From contig NW_019775733.1 in the NCBI RefSeq assembly GCF_001039355.2, forward strand, positions 134,613 through 198,612: DNA of 64,000 bases. Reading direction: 5' to 3'. Positions within the stretch are counted from its first letter, which is position 1, and the number at the start of each line of letters is the position of its first letter. The DNA is from Lingula anatina. Lineage: Eukaryota > Brachiopoda > Lingulata > Lingulida > Lingulidae. The notes under the pieces were generated by a model that made no database searches, was not told the origin of the DNA, and saw only the letters and a list, made by a program, of their open reading frames with translations. A program made the translations under genes and the position numbers. Below are positions 11,390 to 23,300 of the stretch, one piece after another.

Positions 11390-14300
11390 ATGTCTAGCAG
11401 TCAGAGCAGTAGCAGTCCTGGACGACTGAACAAGATGCAGCAGACACTGGCACTGATGCAGAAAAGCTTAGAGTGCTCAATATGGTATGTTAGTAACATG
11501 CTTTAGTTACTAGTAGCAGCTGAATGAAAAGCATAGAGATTTCTCCTATTGTACATGCTTTTAAGCATTTAAAATTGCACTCAAATAAGATAAGATTTGA
11601 AAACTTTTTGCCTACTGTGATGAATTGTCTAATTGGATCCTCTAAATACTACAGCCAGGGGTTGTAGACATAAGTAAGTGGATATAGAAACTATGATTTT
11701 TTTATGTATGAAAAGTGAATCATCATTAGCATTTGGCAAATTTAATGCTAACACCACCCATAACATGTTCTTAGTAGTAGTGAATGATGAACAGATAAAT
11801 CTGTTAATTAATGTATTAATGAAATATAATGAGTCTATTCCTTTCTTCTTCAGTCTGGAGCTAATGAAGAACCCAGTGTCAACCAAATGTGATCACCAGT
11901 TCTGCAGGTAAACTGAATATTCATTTTGATTTTGAAGGAACATTATTGTGTTTTGTCTGAAATCTTTCTACTTTCTTTTCTGTATTATAATAGTCTTTGT
12001 GAAAATAAATTCTAAAGGAGGTAGGACATGAAAGGGAACAATCAGATTTACATAATCCTGCTCTAGATTCTCTAGATCTGCAAAAAAATGCTTCTTGTCT
12101 ATGATATTTTTCTCAAAATTAGTAATAGATTTTGAGGGAAAATAGTAACATGTATGTTTTAGATTAATCTTTGTGAACTGGAAGTAGGGGTAAACCATTT
12201 TTTTTTAATGGGGAGTTCAAAATCATTTTCTCATGGAGACACACAGATAGATCAATTATAAAATTGTGGTTGACCGGGATCTCTGAAAAGTTGACATACA
12301 ATTTTATAACCTGGGATCATAATCAAGCTGTTTATATCATAAAATGTAACACAAAGGCATTGTTTAAAATTTGATGTCATCATGTGTGTTTTCCAGGTTT
12401 TGTGTCACAGAATACTTAAGAAACAAACCCTCGGCTCCATGTCCACTCTGCAAGAAAAACATCACAAAAAGGTAATTTAGTAGTATAATAACACTTATAT
12501 CATGAATAGAATAGAAATGGAGACAATTTATCTCATTATTTTGGTATTACTTTTTTGTTTTGAGCTGCAAAAGATAATGAAGGAATTTATTTAGTTTGAC
12601 TTATATCTGTTATGTACTTTTTTAGCTAGAAAAGTTAAAGGGATAATAACTCTTCATTTCGGCTAAAAAAAGAATTTTCCTGGAGTAAACAACAATTTCC
12701 CCATACTTACCAATGGTTAATAAATCCATTTTTACATAGAAAGTTAGTCCCTGGTTTTTTTCTAAAAAGTTTGGTTTTTTGTTAAAATCTCTTAAGAGAT
12801 TTTAACAGAGTATAGCCATCAATGGAGGTCACGTTGTTTAAAGACAAGCTCAAATATCAGAATTTCGAGCTATAACTGCAGTTTTTGTGGTAAAACAGAA
12901 AATATTATATTTCTATGAGTTATTCACAATGTTTTTATTGTGAAATATAGATCTTAAGAAGAGTTATTATCCCTTTAAGTTATTCAGAGTGAACATTAAA
13001 AGAAATTTTCTATCTGTCTTAACTCAAACCCCGCTATTTTTAGGAGCCTCAGTGCCAGAAATAAACTGTCCCAGATTGTGGACGCAATCAGAAAACTTGT
13101 GGAAGCTTTTCAAGAAGATTCAGGAATCCTCTGTAAGTTGCTTTATATTATATAACATCATCCAAAGTCATCTGCATTAAAATCCCTGGTTACATATTTA
13201 TTATAGGAGGGTGGTGAAGAGGTATTAATGTAACTGTGGAAGACTAAAGTAAGCAGTACAAATGGCTTTCTTTCCTCTCGTAATAAGTTGTGAAAATGTG
13301 AAACACATTTATTTGTGACTTATAAACTACGTAACAAATCAGACACTGCACCATCTATGAACCACCATCAAAAAGTAGTGCATGAGTCCTGTTATTTAGT
13401 ATCTAATTTAAAGCAATAATAACTCTTCCGTTGAGATTCAAAATTCCGCATGAAATACATTGTAAACAACGCATGGAAATATATTCTATTGTATTTTACC
13501 ACTAAAACGGCCGTTATTGTAGTAAAACTAAAATCTGTGCTTGTCAATGGGGCTTACGATGCTTTTCTTCCCAGTCATCAAGGCATTCGTTGCTGATGAC
13601 GTAATGGTGTCACGCGGATTCTCGCGTTCATTCGAGACCAAAATAACATGGCGGGAAACCCTCAGACGTAAGTTGCCAGTTTTTGTACAGTGCGTCGGAT
13701 AACGAAAAGCCCAGAATGGCACACATTGTGGATATAAATGCATTTTTAACAAAAAGAGGAATATATCTCATGAATCTTATATAGTGTTGTTGTTGTCTGC
13801 TTTTCCCGCGGTTTTAAGTAGGTCACCAGTGACTTTGCAATGTCAGAGAGAGCTCCGTCATTTAAAATCTCTTAAGAGATTTTAACAAAAAACCGTACGT
13901 TTAGGAAAAAAACCCTGGATTAACTTTGAATGCAGGAATGGGGTCGTTGACCATTGGTAAGTACGGGAAAATTGCCGTTTTTTCCAGGAAAATCCAATTT
14001 TTGGCCAAAACGAAGAGTTATTATGACTTTAAGAATCTATTTTGGTTTATCGAGGAAAGAGTTATGTATCAACAATGTAACTGTAATTATTGTCTACACA
14101 ATTTAAAAGTGCTGCTTGTACCTTTATATATAATTGAATCTCACCTGTAGATGGGTGGGGAGGGAGGGATTCCATGAAAATGGGTAAAATTTTATCATGG
14201 TACACATGGTTTTAGTGTTAAAAGGTCCATTAAATAAAAAAAAAAAAAGAATGCACACTTTGAAATTGCTGGATACAGGCCTGTTAATGGACAATATTAG

Positions 14301-17300
14301 AGAGCTTTCGCACCTGCACGTTTAGGCGACCGACTACATTTAGCTATCCGTAACCGTAAAATGACCAACGTTTATTTTTTCGTGATTTCGCAGAAAGACC
14401 CGGTTAGCCTTTACGGATAGTCGAATTGCACAGTAGCTGAAACATGTTTCACGTGCTGTAAGCAGAGACGTTCAATTACCGTAGGTCATACGCCATTGGA
14501 CAGGTTAGGTAATTTTGGAATGGTCTTCCATATGCAATTTATGGAGATCAGGTGTAACGAAACTCAGGGTTCGTGTAGCAGAAAGTCCGCCTCCCATATA
14601 GTTATTAACGGTTAGGGCTGGCCTGACCTTAGTGGTCAAAATCTAGGCCGAGGCTCACCTGTACAAGTGAATGGGAAGCGGACTCTCTGTTACGTTACAC
14701 TGGTCTTCTGGTCAACTGCCATACCTGTGTGTATGGCAATCAGACGAGTCGGTACTTTTATCTAGATCCTCCCACCTTGGAGGACTATTTAGCATGAACT
14801 GTACACGTATACATTGTGCGTATGGAAAATTAAACAGTAGAATGTAAAATTTATACCGCAAGCAAACATTTATTTAATTGAAATCTTGAATAAAAAACAA
14901 TGTTTTAACAAAGATTCAGCCCATGTGTATCTTGTAGGCAGCAAGAGCATAGTATGTCAATTCAGTTTCTCATCTCCATCATTTGTTTGTCTTTCTCAAT
15001 TTGAGCTTCTGGCTCTTTCTTTTCTAATTCAAAGCCTTCTTTCTAGAAGGCTTGTCTTTCAGGTAACTGACGTAATCTGCTGATGAATCAGTACGGCTCT
15101 TCTTAAGAGGCGGCATGTTGTCCCAATTTTCAGTTGAAAAAATAAGCGTATCACCAATTAATGCAGCGTCAGTTTTTGCTACTGATATAATAAATATTAA
15201 TCAACATTTGCTATTAGAGACACTTACATGTATAGAAAGATGCGCTGTCCTTACTTTTATTTATTATTCATTCATTCAAATACACAAAACAGGACGACAT
15301 GTGACTTTCGAAATAAGGCTTCATAAAATTTGCATTAAAGGTCAAAGAGACATGTCCTGTCAACTACAGGAAAAAATCGAGCTACTAGTAGTATCTTACT
15401 AAACGGCACTTACCTTACGGATATCCTGCGTCTTATGCGTCAACTGCAGACGGCTAGTCTACAGACCACTTATAAAGACATGTGTACTCGTAACAACTGC
15501 TCACAAATTGATGACCTAACAGTCTTATCATACAATCAGTCACGCGTGCGGAAGGCCAGTTCTGACTGCCTTGTGGTCAGTGGAAAATGCCCTTTTTACG
15601 GGTAAAATCTATATTTCAATAGTATCAAAATGACAGAGACAAAATGACAGAGACAAAATGTTTCACGTATATTGCAAAAATGAAATATCCAATATGATTT
15701 TAGAAGAGAAACGATCAATTTTAAAAGGCTTGATTTCATAAAACTATGCTGATTTGTCAAACCGTTTTTCATTGACGGATAGCAATCTAGCCGCAGATAA
15801 GGTTCTCTCTAACCGTATATGTACACGTCACTAGACAGCAACATATGATGACCTAAACGTAGTCGTCTGCCTAAACGTACAGATGCGAAAGCTCTCTAAT
15901 ATTAAGTATGACCTCTTTCTTCAGTTTCTCCACCCCGTGGACCTGGTAGTGACGTGTTTAGCTGCACCCCGCAGATGAAGGGAAGTCCCAGGATCACATC
16001 ACCGGGGGGCAGAAAACGCAGCAGTCCGCAGAAGGTATAGTGTACTGTATCTCTGGATAAAACATGGCAGAAATAGGAAAGATATTTGACCATGTACTGC
16101 TTTTACAATAGGAATCTAAGTGTTGAATAAAAGTACATTTTTCCAAAAGTTTTTTGTCCCAATTATATCGAGAATCTGAAGTGAAACGATGACTTTTCCA
16201 GCAAGGAATTCTAACAGGCAGATCAGTATCACAAGGCATTTAATCTTATTCCTGGGGAAGGTTTACTGGAGTTGAAATAAAAATATCAGTTTCAGTATCT
16301 GTCTTACAAAGTTCAAGATAAAATTTATTATCAAATTACTGCCGATTATAATTAATTTGATTTTTGATTATTTTCTCTAGGAATATTTGGCTGAAGAAGA
16401 TGTTGTGAATGAGAAAAATAGAAAGAACTTGCGCTATGGTAAACGGAAGAAGGCCGAGGGCCAGGACCTTGTGTATATTGAAGGTCAGTTCTTATGACTC
16501 AGAACTGGGAAGCTGACCACGTGTCAGGCTGAAGACAGGTCACTTGTATCAGGGTTAGAACTGACCACTTCTGGTTATTATGCAGGTTGACGACTTGTAT
16601 TAGATTGTGTTCAGATTAACCATTTTTCCCTTGATCTATTCCAGTGAATATCTTCACGGGGGTAGACTTGGACAGGACCATTTCTCACTTCTAGTATTTA
16701 TGGTTACCTTTCAGTGTTGAGCTACAACAAAGGGAAAATATTCAGTTCTCCCAGATAGGCATCAGAATGATATGAGGATGATTATTACCAAAGAAATGTA
16801 GAAATGTTAAAATTCATCATATTTTACATCTTACTTACCCACCTTACTAAACTGTCAAACTGCTACAGAAATGCCATAGTTTATTATGACTTTCAGAAAA
16901 GTTTTTGCTTAGTTATTATCAGGCCTACCCAACTACCAGACTCGGCACCGAATGATCGCATTACACAGTATCAGACGCGACACTGCTCTTGCCTAGTACG
17001 CGATGTGATAGTGACGATTCTCAGCGGGGTTGAAAAGTATTGCATCACCACTCAAAATTTGTTTGGGGTATGATACTGTGAAATGCGTACTGACTCACAC
17101 CTTGAAAACGGGTAGTGTGGTCTGATCTACCGGTGAATTCGGGATCATTCGGTGCGGAGTCTGGTAGTTGGGTAGGCCTGATTATGCCATATTTGATTTG
17201 ATTTCAGATGGTGTTAATGAAGAGAGTGGCCAGCACACAGTGGTAGCAAACACCAACATTCAGTAAGTTTATTAATATACAGATGCCCAGATTCTAACCT

Positions 17301-20300
17301 ATATATACACTAAATTTTTGAAAGATGGAGACTTATCTTGTTAAGTGCTTTCCATGATTTTTGTGCTCAGAATTATTCTGGGTCTTAATATATCCAAGTA
17401 AAAACAACTCTTATTGTTAATGAGCAAAAATGTTCATTAGCTTGGTTGTAGGATATACATGAGAATTCTCAAACACAAGCCAAAAAAATTTCCATACCGT
17501 TAGGTTACGGCCAACCTGGTCGAAGGCCTTTATCAGACTGATGTGAGTAGTTGTTGTTATTATTGTTATAAGTAGTTAGGTTGGCCGTAAGCTAATGGTA
17601 CGGAAGTTTTTTGGCTTGTTTGAAAATTTTCATGTATAAACTCTTATTGTTATCATATTGGATTCAATTTTTATTTAAGCTCATAATTTCAGATAAAGTA
17701 TTTTTCTGCACACATTTTTCCTAAAATTTTAACTGAATTAGTTGTTTATTTGATGGGAAACAATGTTTTTTGTTTTTATTTTTGTGAAATAAAAGGACAA
17801 CTTTCATGCATTTGAGACACTAAATCAAGCATTTTAATATTTAGAAAAACTGGAAAATGAATGATGACAAAAATCCCAAATAAAAAAAATTCTAGAATTC
17901 TGTTTCAGCTTGTGCAGAACCCACCTCTCTGCCCAAATTTTCACTTATGTCCAGTTTAAGCTGATACATTTGAATGCCTGAATCATCTCCTGCTTTTTCA
18001 GTTCATCTTTTCCCAGAGCTAAACAAACCAAAGGAAAAAGATCCAGAAACATCAGCGGTGCCAGCAACAACAGTAACAGCAGCAGTAACAACAGACAGCG
18101 TAGCACAGCGACCAGAAGGGGAAGGAGAAGCAGAACAAACAACAGAAATCAGGAGAATGTGGTGCCATCTATTGACCAGGTTGCACAGTACCTTGTAGAT
18201 GGACCACTGGGCGGAGTCACCAGTCAAGACAAGCCCATTGCAAATCCTCTTGTGAACAGGCGATCAACCAGATCTAGGCAGTTCAGACAAGATCCAGAGG
18301 CTTTACGAAGTTATCTTGAAAATACCTCATTTTCAGAAGAATTTCTAGACAGTCCACCAGTTATAGAAAATCATGTTTCAACTCTTTCACCTCAACAGGA
18401 GAGTGAGAAGTCAAAGAGAGATGGAGGTAGAGATCTAGATTTTGTTTGTGACACTGTTGATGGAGAGATGGACAGCACCTCGTCTAAAAATGAAGAGCTG
18501 GAAATGGTTGACAAAGACAGTCATACTTTACATGCAGAGCCCATCACTAAAAATGTAGACATCAAGGAAAGGAATTCTTCCAGAAAGGGAAAAGCAGATG
18601 AAATTGTAATGATGAAGCATCCTCACAAAGAAATGTTTTCTGAATCCACAGAGGAGAGACTGGTAGAGGATGCCTGCCATAGAGTTACGGGAGCAGGTAT
18701 CCTGGAGAGAAGGCAGTCCATTGAGAGAGTCCAGGACTGGTTGACCAATCATGTGCAAGATGATGTGTCACAAGATAGTGGCAATTATGGGATAGGTGCT
18801 TTGGGAAGTACTGAAGATGGCACTGAATCCATGACAGCCCAGGGTCAGGTTGAATCAGAATGCAATGATGGACATGAATTAACCAAGAATCAGTTGAATT
18901 CACTGAACCAAACTTCCAATGATGTTGACAACCAAAATGAATTTACAGGACAAGGAGCTACCTCTACGCTTTCCTTGGCAAAGAAAATATTCAGGACTAG
19001 ATTTATCACAAGAGATGAGAAAAAGGACACATTCCAGAAAATGTCTGCTGCTCAGGAGGTGACTTTCACACAGGAAGACCCGTACGAGTTTGTAGTCAGT
19101 CAACACACTCCTAGGAAGCCTAAAGGAAGACGAGGGAGAGGACGAGGTGGGGGAAGGAGAGAGTCACAGAGACAGGAAAAGGCAAAGAAGCAACAAGAAT
19201 TTAACAGGGAAAAAGCTGAGACATTAAAGGAGGCAGATACCACTTTATTTGCTGTTCCAGATGAGAAGGAACAAGATAAGGGCACCGAAAGAAGGAGGAG
19301 ACCTAGAAGCAAGAATAGACCGGAAAAAGTTCCTGAGGATAGCCAGTCCACCCAATCAGACGTACAGAAAATGATTGATAAAATAAGTGAAGCAGAATCC
19401 CATGAACTCATGCTTAGTCAGGCTTTTAGAGAACAGCAAGCAGATGTGGAAGAGGCCTGTGTTGCTGGTGCTGCAGAAACAGAGACACAGAGTGAAAATG
19501 TGGTGCCACCTTCAGTTGATATATGTAACGAAAGAAGAACTATTTTGTTCCCCTCTAATGGCCAGGAACCTCTCTGCTCAAAAGATAATAATGACAGTGA
19601 ACAAGAATTGAAAGAAAGTGTACAAGCCAGCGAGAGAAAGTCCAACAAGCTGGGCCTAATACAAAAAGCAACGAGTAGTAACAGGAATGGTTCAGCAGTG
19701 AAAAAAATTGCACCAGCTGATTGGTCAAGCACTAAAGAAATGGCCAAAGACTTGCAGAAAAAGAAAACTCCAACAAAACTGAAGCTTGCCACTCATGGGA
19801 ATAAGTCGTCGCTGTCTAAAAAGAGTTTTTCTTTTCCGTGCGTGGAAAACTCTGGTCAAGAAATGGAGAAGGAAGTACAAATCATGGATCCCACGACTCC
19901 CTGTATTCCAGTAACTGATGAAGGTTTGTTGAAGATGGACTGTTGTTGTCTGAGTATAATTTCTTTGTAAGAAGAGTAATTAGTATAAGAAAATTTCCTT
20001 TTATCTATTAGAAATTGTCCAGAAATTCTTAAGATATTAAAGTTTTCATAAGCAAAAGTACCGATATATTGGGTAGTTTATATAAACATTTTCCCAGCAA
20101 ACACAGAACAGCACTATATTAATGTTACTATTATAATTTTTTAACCAAAAACATTATGATAACGTAAAATGTTCTGTTTGGTGAGTGGTGTGTAAAGCTT
20201 AGACTTGGTTCCTTTCCCTCTCAGCAAAATATTTTTTGCAGTTCAGGACAGGTGATTAGATGCAGAGAACTTCCAATCATTTATTAGATGTAGTATGAAT

Positions 20301-23300
20301 TTTTTTGTAAATATTTTCACCAAATGTGAAATACTCAATGCAATACAAAATGTGCTCTATTTTTCCTTCATTAATTTTTAATTTCAGATACCGTTTCACC
20401 TTCACTTCAGTCCTCTGTAGTTAAAGATATGAATGAAGATGACAGAGAACAGGGCTCAGACACAGAATCTGTAGATTTGGCACTATCCCAAGTAGAATTT
20501 CAAAAATCCAACCTAGGTAAGAACATCCATGTTCCTATCTTTTATGTTTTAGGATATTAATTAAAAGCCTCTACCTGCATAACTCTTTTGTAAGTTTTGT
20601 TTCTCAAACTTTTGAGAAAACTATTTTGTTAATTTATACCATCAAGAAAAAATCCTATTGCTAGTTTTATGGATAAAAATTCCTATTATTAGCTGAAAAA
20701 AATATTTTTGTACAAGATTATTCAGCACACTTGCATATGTTGTTTCACTTTCTTGTAGTTTGTGATGATTTGGAGGAAATATCTTATTCCAATGTTACAC
20801 ATTGCTAATTTCACTGTATTTTCATGATTTATAGATAGGTTTTATCAAATATTCCAGATGTTGATCCAGAACCTGTCAGCACCGCCAAGTCTGGTGACCT
20901 TGAGGCCAGTGGTAAGAGAGAGTCCGGAGAAACAGAACAGAGTGAGTCGCTGCTGTTGCTACGGCAACAGTCAATAGACCCTGCATGTATGAAGGTTTCC
21001 TCTGTGGAGACTATATCTTTGTCATCTCAGGATGAGGCAGTCAGTCCAGGTCACTTAGGTCAAGGTCATCTAATCAAAGGTCAAGTTGAAGGTCATATAG
21101 GTGAAGTTCAAGGTCAAAATTCCAATACCAAAGACTTACCTTTGACGGAGGATTGTGTGGTTTTGGTCACACAGGAAGATCAAGCACCTGCAGGTGTACC
21201 AAACCCCTCGATGTTCAATCAAATGAAAGGTGAATCTTCTCAGAACCATGACGCACCAGCAAAGATGGTTGACGCTGAAGAAGATGTGGATAAAAGCTGT
21301 TCTGAAGTAGGAGAAAATGTTGTGGCTGAGCTTTCTGAGAAGACCAAGTCCCCAGTGAAAATCATTCCAGAGTCAGATGAAAATATCTGTTCAGAGAAAG
21401 AAGAAGTTGGTACCACTGCATCCTGTCCTCTTGAAAAACTGGAGTATCCACATCTTGATGTCACTCTGCACATTAAAAAATCCAACAGAAAAACATTTTC
21501 TTTGGATCCTGTCACCCCAACCAAACCAGGAAGTGAACCATCCAAACCAGGAAGTGAGAAAGTTAAAAGGACATCAGCAAGTAAATTTGTGTTGCCATCC
21601 CTTGATGACAGTTTATTTGAGAACACCCCCCTGCTCAGTCCACTGGGAGATAACCTGGAAATGCCCTCTGTGGGCGAGTCTCAATACAACATACACGGTT
21701 CTAATCCAAGTGAGAAACTGGGTGCAACTTGTGACATGAACCTCAAAGATTGCCAAGACTCTCAGGGTTCAGGTTCTAACATGGGGAAAGATGTACAGTT
21801 AGTGACATTGTGTATGGAGCAGAGTACAGTCATTGACGGTACATCCCGTGGGTCACAGGGATCAGGCTTCAGCCAGGAAAAAATTGCGCCAAAAGCCAAT
21901 GAAGAGAATAATAGACTAAATGCCAGTTTTGAGTCGCCGTGTGTGATCTCAGATGATATTGTTCCTGCAACTGAGGGTGCCTCTCGGGATGAATCGCCTG
22001 CTTTTATAGCACCTGCTAAATGTTGCAAACTGTATGAAAAATCTGGCTCCACTGAGGTCTCCCCTGCGATATCTGTGCAGCTTAATCAGGGAGCTGTTCA
22101 TATGGATGCGTATGAAAATAGTTCTGTTGAAGATGACAGATATAAAAGATCCAAATCCAAAAAGAGAAAATCTGAAACAGAAGGTGAAGATACGAATAAT
22201 GAGCAGTCTTGTAAGAGGTCAAGGTCAAGTCTAGGTCATGGGTCTAAGGTCACTCAGCAGTCACAGGTTTTGCATCAGAATTCCAGGCATGAAAATAAAT
22301 CGAGTAATACTTCACCACAAGATATACCAGATAGTTTTAAAGCAAAAAGTGAAATAACGATAAACTCAGAAGAGCCAAATGCAAGCAACAATGCCAGAGT
22401 TCCAAATATTGAAGTTGAATTGACAGATGAAAATGGGGACATATCAGATGACCTAGAACAAGGAGAAGAAGAAGAGGGGAGGCTGGAAGACCTAATTTCA
22501 AAGGAATATGACAGTATCAGCATGACTAATTTTGTAGATCCATCTTGTGAAATACTGGAACCAGTAAACCAAAAATCGCCTTCCTCCACCACTGGACTGG
22601 ATGAAGAATTGGACAATGACTCCACTTGTGGATCTCTAGCAGATGATGTAGAGGATGGTGACCTTGATAATGGGGTCAAGGTCGGTGGCCTTGATGAAGG
22701 GGTTATTGACCTTGAGGACAATGACCTTGAACCTGTGGAAGATAAAGATGAGGTCATTGATGTCGATTCAAATAGTTCTTCAGATAGTAAACATTCTGGT
22801 GGATGTTTAGAGAGGAAACCGAAAGTGGTGAACATCAGAGGGCGACGGATCTTAGAGAGCGACAGCTCCTCAGAAGATGGTGAAGCTGAGGAGGAGGAAA
22901 CCATTGAAGCATCAGCAAAACAACTAGAAACCCAGTGCAATGAAAGCAGGTATAAGCAAGACATTGGAGACCTTGCCTCACAGGAAGATGAAGTGCTTTC
23001 AAAATCAGACAAACTAAAAGTAGGATCACGAAATCTTGCCAGTCAAGGGGAAACTAAGAGCATGAAAACCACGTCCCCAAGTTCTAGGCTCAGCTCAAGA
23101 AATCACAGAAAGAAATTGTCAGACCTTGCTGTTTGTAGCGATGATGAAGATGAAGCTGACCACCAAAGAACTAGTAGTATAGAATTCAGCCATGTTCCAG
23201 AAGGTTCCCACACCTGGCCACAATCACAAAGTCTAAGCATTTTACAGCCTTTGGGGCATATTCCAACAAATAAGGAACTCAGATTACAAAATGAAAACAC

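Noticed and set aside
15115-15402. 95-codon ORF inside the 1.6-kb transposon
   Set aside because: No transposase motif and too short; the element appears non-autonomous.
22275-23012. 245-codon Ser-rich ORF antisense to BRCA1 exon 10
   Set aside because: Shadow of acidic, Ser-rich coding sequence; BRCA1 frame, splice sites and homology explain the region.
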